A DNA stretch of 64,000 nucleotides from positions 124,001-188,000 of the forward strand of contig CAVQEK010000003.1 in the NCBI GenBank assembly GCA_963711495.1. Direction: 5' to 3'. Source of the stretch: CAVQEK01 sp963711495 (GTDB taxonomy: Bacteria > Bacteroidota > Bacteroidia > Cytophagales > Cyclobacteriaceae). Positions 36,937 through 46,608 of the stretch are shown one piece after another. Numbering within the stretch: position 1 is the first letter of the stretch; every line of letters begins with the position of its first letter. The notes under the pieces are model-generated. The model was not told the DNA's origin. It ran no database searches and was given only the letters and a program-made list of their open reading frames with translations. The position numbers and the translations under genes are program-made.

Positions 36937-37492
36937 ATTGTATAAATGACCAACCGGTTGTATTGTGAAAATGTTGGCCGTTGCAATAATTTACGGCAAG
37001 GTTAATAAATCGTCCGGTAATATGGTAAAATCTGTGAAAAAACTTAGTTGCGGAATAAGCCGGATTGGTTTTTTGTGAATATTCTGGTAATTGATGAATT
37101 TTGAGTACAGGTCCCTTCAGTGTGAGCATAACATTGGTGAATGAGGGATATGAAGCAACGCGCGTCGCAAACGTGCTAGTAAGAATAAATATCGGATTTT
37201 TTAAAGAATAAGCGATTTGGCATATGCGAAGTGACGAAATTCAGAATGGCAACTAGAATGAAACGTCTTCTGTTTGATATATTTTGTTCTAAAGAAGACC
37301 GAATGGGGAATTATTGATAAACTTAACCCATTTTGCAGTTACCCGGGTTTAAATGACTGATAATTGCTTCATTGTGGCAACTTCTTTCCTTTACTTTTGC
37401 TCTAAAGTCTTAATTTGCGTTCCTTTGCAAATTCAACTAAAAAAGATCTAATCATAGGTCCAATGATCTATGTTCCAACAAATTGTCAACAA
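36937..37492. other. Intergenic region between menD and slyD
   Basis: 556 bases between divergent genes, with no credible ORF. It carries the menD promoter region on one side and the slyD promoter on the other; only the latter has a recognisable -7 box (TACTTTTG). Confidence 0.5.
37373..37399 (+). promoter_or_regulatory. Putative sigma-ABfr-type promoter of slyD
   Basis: TACTTTTG at 37392-37399 fits the Bacteroidota -7 consensus TAnnTTTG, and TTG at 37373-37375 lies at about the right distance for the -33 element. Transcription would start near 37405, giving a leader of about 90 bases before the ATG at 37493. Confidence 0.4.
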
Positions 37493-37990
37493 ATGAAAAT
37501 TGAAAAAAACACGGTAACATCACTCACTTACGCCTTAGAGGTAGAAGGCGAATTATTGGAAGAAACAGATAAAAACAGACCACTAACTTTCCTGGTGGGC
37601 AAGGGGTCTATGATTCCTGGTTTTGAACGACAACTAATGGGCAAAGCCACCGGGGATGAATATGATATTACGATCGATCCTGAAGAAGGGTACGGAGAAA
37701 TCGATCCCAGCGCCATAGTGGATTTATCAAAGGAAATTTTTAAGGTGGATGGCAAATGGCGGGATGATTTGATGCAGGAAGGCAAATCTGTGCCAATGCA
37801 GGATCAAAACGGCCATCCACTGGAAGGGTTAATTTTAGAAATTGGCGATGACACGGTGAAAATGGATTTTAACCACCAGCTTGCCGGGAAAACACTTCAT
37901 TTTACCGGGGAAATCCTCGAAGTGAGAAAAGCCAGTCCTGAGGAAATTGAACATGGTCATGTGCATGGTCCCGACGGACATCATCATTAG
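37493..37990 (+). CDS. SlyD-like FKBP peptidyl-prolyl isomerase with His-rich tail
   Basis: 165 residues from ATG 37493 (the frame is open from 37415). FKBP core: TSLTYALEVEGELLEET, the GKGSMIPGFERQLMG segment, an inserted flap (about 70-125), and the closing strands. The tail EHGHVHGPDGHHH is rich in histidine like the nickel-binding tail of SlyD, so metal binding is likely. It is the second SlyD-like protein of the window; the copy at 11573 lacks the tail. A strong terminator follows. Confidence 0.9.
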   Translation: MKIEKNTVTSLTYALEVEGELLEETDKNRPLTFLVGKGSMIPGFERQLMGKATGDEYDITIDPEEGYGEIDPSAIVDLSKEIFKVDGKWRDDLMQEGKSVPMQDQNGHPLEGLILEIGDDTVKMDFNHQLAGKTLHFTGEILEVRKASPEEIEHGHVHGPDGHHH

Positions 37991-38041
37991 ATAAAAAGTC
38001 GACTTCATGACATCACTTCATGAAATCAAAAGATGCTATAA

Positions 38042-38076
38042 AAAAAAGGCTGCAAATATCGTCTGCAGCCTTTTTT
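38042..38076 (+). terminator. Rho-independent terminator of slyD
   Basis: GGCTGCA/TGCAGCC stem (7 bp, 9-base loop) flanked by six A and six T that lengthen it. It begins 52 bases after the slyD stop and can act for either strand. Confidence 0.85.
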
Positions 38077-38178
38077 ATTCCATTTTAGGTCAGCGTATTT
38101 CATCTCGTTTTTAATAGAAAGCATATTAACAAGTCTCCAGTAAACGTTCAACGAACACCGATTGTTTGGCATCAAAAA

Positions 38179-38793
38179 TCAGTCACCGTGCATTAAATAA
38201 TGATGGGCAAGTTTTAAGACCTCAAAGTTCGGAATGTTCAAATCTTTTGGAATTTTATAAACCCTCCTATCTTTCTTGTCAAAGGGACATGCAACTTTAG
38301 ATTTAAAAAGGAAGGGGATCAGTGTCTTGGAACAACTCAAGGCAATACGGTCGATATTTCCGAAATTGAAATATACCTGCAATCGTTGATTGATGTTTTC
38401 AAAAAAATTAACGGTATTAGCCAGCCTCACTCTGGATCCTGCTTTGGATTTACCCCTGGTTTTAAGATATTTAATCTGACTTATTCCCTGTGTGCCTCTA
38501 ACCATATATGCTTTTATCACCTTGTGGTCGAACATTTTTTCTCCCTCAAAATAGCCGACCGCTGCATGACCTGATTGTATGAGTACAAGAATATACCGTA
38601 TTGTGGTTATGGGAGAATCAATTTCAAGATTAAATATTGGGAACGTAATGGGTAAACGAAAGTAAATTGAGGTGTCTGCATCTGAAAAATATAACCGGTG
38701 TTTGGAATAATCATAGGATATGTTCATTCCGGATTTCTTAATGATTCGGATCAGTTGGAGAGACTGTGTTGTTGAAATAAGCCTGTTTATCAA
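38179..38793 (-). CDS. Vms1/ANKZF1-like (VLRF1) release-factor domain protein
   Basis: 204 residues. AVGYFEGEKMFDHKVIKAYM, VRGTQGISQ and KAGSRVRLANTVNFFENI line up with the VLRF1 domain of yeast Vms1 and human ANKZF1 (…YVVRAKQGGSQ… …KSAGASLRRYNE…), which cleaves peptidyl-tRNA on stalled 60S subunits. The catalytic glutamine would be Gln106 (GISQ). The C-terminal part holds an RF-like core. The first codon is TTG; an ATG at 38727 would remove 22 residues that look conserved. A role in rescuing obstructed ribosomes or peptidyl-tRNA is inference from homology by eye. Confidence 0.65.
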   Translation of the reverse strand: MINRLISTTQSLQLIRIIKKSGMNISYDYSKHRLYFSDADTSIYFRLPITFPIFNLEIDSPITTIRYILVLIQSGHAAVGYFEGEKMFDHKVIKAYMVRGTQGISQIKYLKTRGKSKAGSRVRLANTVNFFENINQRLQVYFNFGNIDRIALSCSKTLIPFLFKSKVACPFDKKDRRVYKIPKDLNIPNFEVLKLAHHYLMHGD

Positions 38794-38906
38794 AGACTCA
38801 ATTTTCTATTGCATCTTGGGCAAAGGTAATATAAAGCCTGGTGTTTTTTATATGTGGATATGGCCGATTTTCAGCGTATTTTTACGTTCTTTAATAAAAA
38901 AAAGTT

Positions 38907-39434
38907 ATGGATGAAGCTGCCATTGACAAGATAGTAGCCCAAATTGAAGATAATTTGGAAAGCGAAGCCTTTCGGTATTCCGATCAATTGGCGAAAATAG
39001 GCAATGAATATGTAATACGGAGAATGATTGAATTGTTGTATTCAGACAATCCGGAAACCAAATATTTAGCAGCGCGGACGCTGGGCAAAATAGAAAATAA
39101 TTCTCCGGCGCTTGAACCATTGTTCGAAGCCATCAACGACAAAAGAAATCAGCATTACAATGGCGGAATGGTAGAGGCCCTGGAAGGATTTGATGTCAGT
39201 GAAAAATTTGTGGAGATATTTAAACTTTATCTTTTCGGTGGATTAAAAGTCTCTGCCATGGCTAAAATGTTGCTCGATTACAAAGAATTTGACATAACGC
39301 CCAGGGTTATTAGAAAAGCAGAAAAGCACTGGAACCATTACATCCACAATAGCAAACACGATGAGGCCTTCGACATGAAAAAACTGGAAGTGGAAAGCTT
39401 GCTGTCTGAATTGAAAGCACTTCTTGAAGAATAA
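38907..39434 (+). CDS. HEAT-repeat protein
   Basis: 175 residues, acidic and helical. About three HEAT-like repeats can be seen: VIRRMIELLYSDNPETKYLA, then ARTLGKIENNSPALEPLFEA and VEALEGFDVSEKFVEIFKLY, with a C-terminal coiled-coil-like helix (VESLLSELKALLEE). It is divergent from the VLRF1 gene (113-base gap between starts). It is probably a protein-binding scaffold; the partner is not known. Confidence 0.72.
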   Translation: MDEAAIDKIVAQIEDNLESEAFRYSDQLAKIGNEYVIRRMIELLYSDNPETKYLAARTLGKIENNSPALEPLFEAINDKRNQHYNGGMVEALEGFDVSEKFVEIFKLYLFGGLKVSAMAKMLLDYKEFDITPRVIRKAEKHWNHYIHNSKHDEAFDMKKLEVESLLSELKALLEE

Positions 39435-39504
39435 AATGTAATACCTTCCAACTGGAGATTTGATTTTATGAGATAAGCGTGCTACCGCAAAACTGGTAAT
39501 TTTC

Positions 39505-40611
39505 TTATTTTCTCCACCAGGACGGCTCTTGTGTCGTGGGAACGCCCAAAGGAGACTCCAAACACGATAAACATTTTGCCGGAGGCCAGTTGGGATTACG
39601 ATCTACCAGGCATTCGCGGCGAAGCCAGTCTAATACAAAATAAGATAAATCATCTTTGTTAAAATACCAGCGCTTTGCTTGTTCATGCACCACCCCAAAA
39701 TATCCGGAAACAGTTTTATCAGTGTTGACACCTTCGTAATTTGTTAAAAGGTTGAAAGGAGGTGCATCAAAAAGGCCACCTTTTTGACTTTGTTCCTGCA
39801 ACTCTTTCCAAAATCTGTAATAATCCTCAGTCATGGAGAATTGGGTGATCAAAACCGACATGTCCTCAAAAATTCGTGGGTTCTGATAGGTATCTAAAAA
39901 AAATAATCCTGTTTTGTAGCCTCCGGCCTTGTCTTCCTGCAAGGCATAATCGGCGAGATAATAAGGATTTGTGATCCAGCATTTTTTATCAGGCTGTGTG
40001 ACTTTCGCCAATGGAGCAATGTAAATCCAGGTTGGAGTAAATTTCCAGCGGTAATAGATGGGATGCCCCGAATTATTAGGTGGAACATCAACACAAACAT
40101 TGATACCATCAATGGTGTTTAATTCTTTTTTACCGGCAACATAGGTGTACATTTGCTTTTGTATTTCGTCAAAACAAATTTCACCCATAGGCGCGGCAGG
40201 AGGGGCCATACTTTCCCAGCCTGATTGATAGCTTTCACCATCCGCTAATGTAATCTGTAGCTGATATTCCAGACCTGTTTCGGCATGAAAGTCGTCATTC
40301 TTCAGCAGGTAGGTGCCAGGGGTTGCATCAGATTCCGTATAATTCCAACTATCTCCTGACTGGGTCACCAGTCTTACCGATGCATTACCGGCTACTTTAT
40401 CGCGTAAATTGTCGACATCATTGGTATAACTTAATTTTATTTGAAAATATCGTCCGTCGGAAGGATAATCTTTTGTGTCATTGTATGAAACATCAGATAT
40501 ATCGCCTTCAATAACCAGGGTAGGTGTATCATTTTTTATGACAAAATTATAAGGATCTACACACCCTGTGATCATGATCAATAAGAATATAGAACGGATA
40601 ATAGTACGCAT
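39505..40611 (-). CDS. DUF4249 lipoprotein partner of TonB receptor
   Basis: 368 residues with a lipoprotein signal (LIMITGC, Cys17). The domain start VDPYNFVIKNDTPTLVIEGDI and the central ASVRLVTQSGDSWNYTE are typical of DUF4249, an outer-membrane lipoprotein family almost always encoded after a TonB-dependent receptor. Its ATG overlaps the receptor stop by one base (TAATG). It probably sits on the outer face of the outer membrane and helps capture the substrate, which is not known. Confidence 0.85.
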   Translation of the reverse strand: MRTIIRSIFLLIMITGCVDPYNFVIKNDTPTLVIEGDISDVSYNDTKDYPSDGRYFQIKLSYTNDVDNLRDKVAGNASVRLVTQSGDSWNYTESDATPGTYLLKNDDFHAETGLEYQLQITLADGESYQSGWESMAPPAAPMGEICFDEIQKQMYTYVAGKKELNTIDGINVCVDVPPNNSGHPIYYRWKFTPTWIYIAPLAKVTQPDKKCWITNPYYLADYALQEDKAGGYKTGLFFLDTYQNPRIFEDMSVLITQFSMTEDYYRFWKELQEQSQKGGLFDAPPFNLLTNYEGVNTDKTVSGYFGVVHEQAKRWYFNKDDLSYFVLDWLRRECLVDRNPNWPPAKCLSCLESPLGVPTTQEPSWWRK

Positions 40612-43277
40612 TACTTAATGTTAAAATTATAAGTAATAGAAGGGAAAATGCTTCCGAGTATGGATATTTTTTCAGCATTGCCATACCGGTCAAAAAAGAT
40701 CGTGTAGGCATTTTTTCTTCCGTAAAGGTTATAAATAGAAAAAATCCATTCTCCCCAATAATGCTGGTTTTGCCAGGTCCTGTCTTTGATGGTGAGGGAA
40801 ACATCCAGTCTGTGGTAATCCGGGATTCGATATGCATTTCTCGATGAATAATTCAAAACGGAGAGGTAGGCATCATAACTGAATTTTGATATTGGAATGG
40901 TGATGGGTCTGCCAGTACTGTAACTAAAATTAGCCGATAGGGTCATTCTGGATTTTAGTTTATAATTCAAGATCACCGATAGGTTGTGAGGTTGATCGTA
41001 AACAGATGGGTAATAATCGCCATTGTTTATCATTTTTAACGGTATTTCAGAATTGAAACGTCTTAAACTGCGTGAATAAGTGTATGAAATCCAGCCATAA
41101 ATTTTTCCTGTATTTTTCTTGGCGTATACTTCCAGGCCATAGGCCAATCCTGTGCCTTGCGCCAGGCTTGCTTCAAGGTTAGGATTCAACACAACATCAG
41201 CGCCTTCAATATAGTCTACGGTATTGGCAACTGTCTTATAGAAACCTTCAAGGGACAATTCATATTTATTATTCAGAAGATTTTTGAAATAACCCAGAGA
41301 AAATTGATCTCCTATTTCAGGTTTAATATTGGGACTACTGGCGATCCAATAATCCTGTGGAGTAGGGGATGTGGTATTGGACATCAGATGAATATATTGA
41401 TAGGTCCGGTAAAAACTGGCCTTAACAGAAGTATTGTCATCAATCAAATACCTCAATGAGACCCTTGGTTCCAGTCCCATATAATGGGTCATTATTGCGC
41501 CATTTTCATATACCGCAGAATCGGCAATTGTCGGATAACGTCCCTGGATGTTATCATAATCATAGGTATAGCTCTTATCTGGACCAAATCGTAAGAATCC
41601 TGAGGCACGCAATCCAGCCGACAAGGCCCACGAATCAGACAAGTTAGTTTCTACCTGCCCAAAAATTGCATCCTCTGAAATCAGGTGGTCATTCAAATCT
41701 TCAGTCAATATATTTCCTCCGGTCGTATCTGGTGACAAACTGCCGGGTTCAATGTGGGATCCACTCAACTCCAGGCCAAAATTATACGTGGTCTTTTCAG
41801 TTTCATTTATGTTAATATCGTATTTCAGCGTAAGATTGTTGATGCCATTTTGATACTTAAAACCATTGATGGGCTGAATATTGTTGATGGCACTGTTGTA
41901 GTTGCTGCTGGCCAATGTGAGTGTAGACAGTATTTTATCATTAAAATTATGGTCCCATTGAAGGGAGAGATTTTTTGTGCTCCAGCTAAATGTTGAATCC
42001 GAACCAAGCTTAAAATCATCGTAACTCCAATAACCTGACAGTGTTAAATAATTTTGTGCGTTGAATCGATGGAAGATCTTTCCGGTAAGGTCATAAAAAT
42101 TGGCAGCACTGTTTTTAAGTTTTATATTTTCAATCTGATGGATAAGCCAGTTGCTGTATGAAACACGTCCGCCGATCATAAAGGAAGTTTTATCCCGAAT
42201 GATCGGACCCTGAACTGCCACATGGCTCGACACCAGACCTGCTCCTCCTGAAATTTCATGATTTGTGAGCGCGCCATTTTTCAGTGTTATGTTTAGTGCT
42301 GATGCCACCCTTCCGCCATATTGCGCCGGTCCGCCCCCTTTATACAAAGTAACATCATTGACCATATCTGGATTGAAAGCAGAAAAAAATCCAAAGAGGT
42401 GGGTAGGATTATAGATGACGGCACCATCTTGCAGGATCAGGTTTTGGCCATTTTCACCTCCCCGAACATTAAACCCGGAAGACAATTCGCCCACCGTGCT
42501 AACCCCGGGTAAGGTGGTCAGGCTTCGTATTGGATCTACTTCTCCCATGAAAGTGGGTAATTCCTTGATGGTTTCGATGCCAAGTCTTTGAACTCCAGTA
42601 ATTTGGCTGGTAATATTTTGGTCTTTGCCAGTGGCGGTGATCGTCACATTTTCCAACTCGGTAGAAGAAGGGTACAGGGCAATTTTCATGGCAGAAGAAG
42701 TGCCATATTTACTGAATGCAACCATTAAAGAAGTCGATTCATAACCAGTATAGCGTATATTCATTTCATAAACCCTTCTTGGAACGTGCATTTCAAACTG
42801 TCCATTGACATCGCTGAGTACACCCAGGTCAATTTGTGGTAAATATATTTCTGCACCAATTACGGGTTCATCGTTACTCCAATCCTCTATTTGACCTTTA
42901 AGATCAATTCTTTGATCGTTAGTGTTTTTAATAATAACATAGTTTTCTTTGATCCTGCCGTATTTTTCACTCAATGACTTATCTATGATCAAAAGTATTT
43001 GGTCCGTTATTTTTAAGGCATCGAAATTAGTCAGGAAAACTTTCAAAAAATCTGAGATGTTGTACGTCTTTTCAACCCCGGTGATGGTATATGCTTCAAT
43101 ACTCCCGGGATTATAAATAAAATCTACTTGATATTGCTTTTCGAGATTTTTCAGAAATTCAACTAGGTGTTTGCCATTGGCGGCAGTGTCTACCCTGATA
43201 TCACGCAACCCTTGACCTGTAACGGAAGAAAAAGGAAGGACTAAAATTACCAATGATAAAAAAATTCGCAAAATCAA
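40611..43277 (-). CDS. TonB-dependent outer-membrane receptor with STN and CarboxypepD domains
   Basis: 888 residues: signal peptide, STN/secretin-like domain (about 30-105), carboxypeptidase-regulatory domain (about 130-215), plug (about 225-345, with the NVRGGENGQNLILQDGAVIY core), then a 22-strand barrel ending NIK. The presence of STN suggests a link to a FecR/anti-sigma or similar pathway, but no such gene is adjacent. The frame has no ATG near its start; translation must begin at TTG 43277 or a later TTG. It is paired with the DUF4249 lipoprotein downstream. The imported substrate cannot be read. Confidence 0.9.
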   Translation of the reverse strand: MILRIFLSLVILVLPFSSVTGQGLRDIRVDTAANGKHLVEFLKNLEKQYQVDFIYNPGSIEAYTITGVEKTYNISDFLKVFLTNFDALKITDQILLIIDKSLSEKYGRIKENYVIIKNTNDQRIDLKGQIEDWSNDEPVIGAEIYLPQIDLGVLSDVNGQFEMHVPRRVYEMNIRYTGYESTSLMVAFSKYGTSSAMKIALYPSSTELENVTITATGKDQNITSQITGVQRLGIETIKELPTFMGEVDPIRSLTTLPGVSTVGELSSGFNVRGGENGQNLILQDGAVIYNPTHLFGFFSAFNPDMVNDVTLYKGGGPAQYGGRVASALNITLKNGALTNHEISGGAGLVSSHVAVQGPIIRDKTSFMIGGRVSYSNWLIHQIENIKLKNSAANFYDLTGKIFHRFNAQNYLTLSGYWSYDDFKLGSDSTFSWSTKNLSLQWDHNFNDKILSTLTLASSNYNSAINNIQPINGFKYQNGINNLTLKYDININETEKTTYNFGLELSGSHIEPGSLSPDTTGGNILTEDLNDHLISEDAIFGQVETNLSDSWALSAGLRASGFLRFGPDKSYTYDYDNIQGRYPTIADSAVYENGAIMTHYMGLEPRVSLRYLIDDNTSVKASFYRTYQYIHLMSNTTSPTPQDYWIASSPNIKPEIGDQFSLGYFKNLLNNKYELSLEGFYKTVANTVDYIEGADVVLNPNLEASLAQGTGLAYGLEVYAKKNTGKIYGWISYTYSRSLRRFNSEIPLKMINNGDYYPSVYDQPHNLSVILNYKLKSRMTLSANFSYSTGRPITIPISKFSYDAYLSVLNYSSRNAYRIPDYHRLDVSLTIKDRTWQNQHYWGEWIFSIYNLYGRKNAYTIFFDRYGNAEKISILGSIFPSITYNFNIK

Positions 43278-43959
43278 GTGTTTACTCGTTCACACGAAAT
43301 AAATGCAATAATAGTATAAAACCTTTTTATGCTTTGCATGATAAAATAAAAATGTTTTTGAATGCTGATAGTTGATAATCGAAAATAAAGCTGAATTGCA
43401 TGAAAATGGCTTTGGTAGATTGAGCATAACATGAGCTAGATCATATCTGGATAAACCATTTCAAACCTGTTTGTCCTGATGTTTAAGATTTAACCAATTT
43501 TAATTACTGAAATGAAAATAATGAATCAAAACGATTTATACAGACTCATAAAATCAAAATCCTGATTCATGGGACATCAAATACGAAACAAGGCATTGTA
43601 CATGGAGTATTTACTTTAATAAGAGGTTTGCCGGATATAGCCCAGCGATTCATAAAATTATGGAAAGTGACTTTAGATAATTTCGCAGCATAGCAGCTAG
43701 GATGAATTTCTGAAAAAATATAATTCATGTTGACCCGGGAAAACCAGTAAATGGTGAAAAATGGTGTAATGATTGTTTGAGCGGAAAAGAATTACCAGCG
43801 AATTGGTTGAGATGATTTCATTGAAGATCAAGAAAGATGATTTGCCTGCTTCATGTGCAATTGAATGCAGACACCAAATAAAAATAATTGACTTGGTTTC
43901 TTATTGTCATTAATTCAGGCATCCGCAAATGCGGCTGTGATTTGCGGATGCCATAATAA
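43278..43959. other. Large intergenic region, no gene recognised
   Basis: 682 bases between two minus-strand genes, the longest gene-free stretch of the window. Short open pieces occur, for instance near 43620-43694 encoding RGLPDIAQRFIKLWKV followed soon by a stop, but none extends or matches a family. It ends with the hairpin at 43918-43952. A decayed gene is possible but unsupported. Confidence 0.45.
43918..43952 (-). terminator. Strong hairpin after the small membrane protein gene
   Basis: A 13-bp perfect stem (GGCATCCGCAAAT at 43918-43930, partner at 43940-43952, 9-base loop) lies 7 bases after the stop of the minus-strand gene at 43960. There is no good T-tract on either strand, so it may be an RNA-stabilising 3' hairpin or an imperfect terminator. 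Confidence 0.5.
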
Positions 43960-44373
43960 TTAAGATTTACTTGGTGACACCAGGCCAATAAAACCACCGG
44001 CAATGGCACTCATCACAGTAAAGACCACAATATCAACTAAGGATCCGGTGAGATTCATGATGTTACTGGTGTCATACATCACCAAATCATAACCAAGCGC
44101 CATAAGTAAACCGATCAGCGCCCCGGAACGGGCACCAGTGGCAAAGGTCGAGATGTTGGCCCATTTCTGAAAAATGTAAGTAAACAAAGCGCCCGTTGCC
44201 AGATTTCCTAAAATTAAAGGCCAGTATGCCATGTTGGTTTTTGCTACGCCAGTGGCTGAACCTGCATTGGCAACAAAAAAGCTGTCCAGTAAAATAGCAT
44301 AGAAAAGAAATCCGAGGAAGAAAAACACGACTCCACCGGTAATGGTGCCGATCAAAAATTTTTGAGTATTCAT
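43960..44373 (-). CDS. DUF1761-like small membrane protein
   Basis: 137 residues, four hydrophobic segments beginning at ITGGVVFFFLGFLFYAILL, with a TNMAYWPLILGNLATGALF segment. The layout resembles the DUF1761 protein at 46749-47183 (GFLWYGPLFG in that one), and I think they are distant relatives. No function is known. Confidence 0.6.
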   Translation of the reverse strand: MNTQKFLIGTITGGVVFFFLGFLFYAILLDSFFVANAGSATGVAKTNMAYWPLILGNLATGALFTYIFQKWANISTFATGARSGALIGLLMALGYDLVMYDTSNIMNLTGSLVDIVVFTVMSAIAGGFIGLVSPSKS

Positions 44374-44635
44374 TGTTGTTGGAATTAAGGTGGTTAATTT
44401 GTTTAAGGTTCTATCAATTTAAGGATTTTTAACAAAAATTTGATGCCTAATCCACTGAATGACTGTGATTTTATTGAATATATTTTATTGATCAATAATA
44501 GTTAACCCAAATTACTTAGGGACCAAAATGGCCAATCCCGGATCGGGAGAATTTTGAAGGCCGAATTAAATTCATTTCATGAGAAATAATTCTCTTTTTG
44601 ATAAATTGTGCCTTGATCAGAAAAATTTAATATAA

Positions 44636-45517
44636 ATGCCCATGAAAAAGTTACCCTATATTTCGATTTTTGTATTACTTGGATTTTCAGCGACCACGCT
44701 TTGTGCTCAAACAGGCAAGGTGTATGATGCACTTACGATGAAAAGTGACTTGTTAAAGAGTGAACGAAAATATGCGATATACCTTCCTCCGGGATATGAA
44801 ACTTCTCAACGAAGCTATCCGGTTTTGTATCTTTTGCACGGTGCCGGTGATGATCAGACGGGCTGGGTACAATTCGGAGAAGTATTACATATCACAGACA
44901 AAGCGATTAACGACGGAATTTCCACTCCAATGATCATTGTGATGCCGGATGCCAATACGGGCCAACGCGGCTATTTTAATAGTCCAAAAGGGGACTGGCG
45001 ATATGAGGATTTCTTTTTCGATGAATTTATGCCTTATATTGAAAAGACCTATCGCATCAAAGCAGAAAAACGATACCGGGCAGTAGCTGGTTTATCGATG
45101 GGAGGTGGGGGTACCTTCATCTATGCGCTGCACCATCCTGAATTGTTTTCGTCTGCCTGTCCGCTGAGTGCCAGCACAGGTCCGCTTTCTTTGGATGATA
45201 CCCGGCAGTGGCTCGAACGAAGGAGTGGAGACCAAAAATTCTCTGATGCGGAGATATCTGATTATTTTAAAAAATATAGCGTTCTGGAGTTGATCGATAC
45301 TATGCCGGTTGATCAAATCAAATCGATAAGATGGTTTATGGACATTGGCGATGACGATTTTCTGTATGAAGGCAATTCATTGGTGCATATTGCCTTGCGC
45401 AAAAAGGAAATTCCCCATGAATATCGTGTGCGTGATGGTGCCCATAACTGGACTTATTGGCGGGCTTCACTACCAAATGTTCTTGAATTTGTTTCTATGG
45501 CATTTCATCAGTATTGA
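44636..45517 (+). CDS. Secreted esterase, CE1/esterase D-like
   Basis: 293 residues with a signal peptide ending TTLCAQ. The alpha/beta-hydrolase fold has YPVLYLLHGAG (oxyanion), the nucleophile Ser154 in AGLSMGGG, an acidic residue in MDIGDDDF (Asp239 or Asp240), and His270 in GAHNW. It is like carbohydrate esterase 1 (feruloyl/acetylxylan esterases) and S-formylglutathione hydrolase-like enzymes. It is probably periplasmic or secreted and acts on an acyl ester of a polysaccharide. A terminator follows. Confidence 0.85.
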   Translation: MPMKKLPYISIFVLLGFSATTLCAQTGKVYDALTMKSDLLKSERKYAIYLPPGYETSQRSYPVLYLLHGAGDDQTGWVQFGEVLHITDKAINDGISTPMIIVMPDANTGQRGYFNSPKGDWRYEDFFFDEFMPYIEKTYRIKAEKRYRAVAGLSMGGGGTFIYALHHPELFSSACPLSASTGPLSLDDTRQWLERRSGDQKFSDAEISDYFKKYSVLELIDTMPVDQIKSIRWFMDIGDDDFLYEGNSLVHIALRKKEIPHEYRVRDGAHNWTYWRASLPNVLEFVSMAFHQY

Positions 45518-45578
45518 TCTTATTGAAAATGAGTCGATAGGAGTGATCGATAGAATAACTCCTTCAGTGTTAGATATA

Positions 45579-45608
45579 AAAAATGGCCTGGAAAGTCAGG
45601 CCATTTTT
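45579..45608 (+). terminator. Bidirectional terminator between convergent genes
   Basis: ATGGCCTG/CAGGCCAT stem (8 bp, 6-base loop) framed by A- and T-runs that extend the stem, lying between the esterase stop and the end of the convergent DUF4397 gene. Good for either strand. Confidence 0.8.
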
Positions 45609-45671
45609 GTTTCTTCTATATGGACGTATTTATATTGAATTGATCTATTGCACTTTTATGTCAATGATCTT

Positions 45672-46385
45672 TTAGTTTACGACTATCTGGGCACTCAGCT
45701 CATGCATGTTGCCAGCCGGTGGATTGGAATAACCGCGCACCAGGATCGTATAATACCAGCCGGGTTGAATATTGATGTCGGGCACATTTAAAACCATATT
45801 GTCATTTTCAGAAGTGTTCACTTCAAAATCATAATCTTTTGCTGATACTTCCATAAAATCAGATGATTCTTTAAATGACTGGTCCGTGAACATCGGGTTT
45901 GAATCTCCCGTGGATATGAGATCGAGGGCTGGGGTATCTGGTGATAAATTAATAAACCGAACCATGGCATTTCCGGTAGCCGGTTCCGGAGAGTTATCAT
46001 CAAGCTTGATCGCTTCAATATTCGGGTATTCATCGACTATAAATACGGAATATGCCATATTATCTTCAAAATTAAAGGTCGTGTCGATGGCCACATTGTT
46101 GGCGTCATATGGCCCAAACTTTAGATTACGATCACCGGTGTAAAACCTCAAATATCCTGTGTTTTCGGCATAATCAAACGGATATGTATTGATTTGCCGG
46201 TTGTCCACGGAAATGTCCAATTCAGGAGCATCCGGTGAAGCCTGGTAGAGCGACACGTAGGCAACAGCCTGAGGTGGAGTAACTTCGTTATTTTTTTCAC
46301 AAGACACGAACAGGAATAGGGTAAATACAAATCCCAAAATCCATGTCAACTTGGTGTTCAGTATTTTTTTCAGATTTAAATTCAT
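45672..46385 (-). CDS. DUF4397 lipoprotein
   Basis: 237 residues with a lipoprotein signal (LFLFVSC). Two tandem copies of the DUF4397 pattern are visible: VSLYQASPDAPELDISVDNR and VRFINLSPDTPALDLIS, each followed by a beta sandwich. The family is secreted and of unknown role. The upstream region carries two sets of direct repeats (see separate entries), so it is probably regulated. Confidence 0.85.
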   Translation of the reverse strand: MNLNLKKILNTKLTWILGFVFTLFLFVSCEKNNEVTPPQAVAYVSLYQASPDAPELDISVDNRQINTYPFDYAENTGYLRFYTGDRNLKFGPYDANNVAIDTTFNFEDNMAYSVFIVDEYPNIEAIKLDDNSPEPATGNAMVRFINLSPDTPALDLISTGDSNPMFTDQSFKESSDFMEVSAKDYDFEVNTSENDNMVLNVPDINIQPGWYYTILVRGYSNPPAGNMHELSAQIVVN

Positions 46386-46451
46386 AATTCATCTACTTTT
46401 TAATTCTAAACTCACTTTCCGGAAATACACTAAATGCCTATTAACTTATTG

Positions 46452-46482
46452 TATTGTCCGCGATGTTTATTGTCCGCAATGT
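46452..46482. repeat. Tandem 15-base direct repeats
   Basis: TATTGTCCGCGATGT (46452-46466) and TATTGTCCGCAATGT (46468-46482) differ at one base and are spaced by one. The second holds an inverted ATTG-N4-CAAT core. They lie 67-97 bases before the DUF4397 start on its strand, a likely operator position. Confidence 0.55.
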
Positions 46483-46608
46483 ATAACTACATTTTCCATG
46501 CAATAATTCAATGGAGCAAGTTCATGAAAGCATCACAAATCCTGAAAAGGCTTTTTTTAAAGACTATTATGGGAAAATTGCTGTTTTTTAAAAAAAATGT
46601 ATAGTCGA

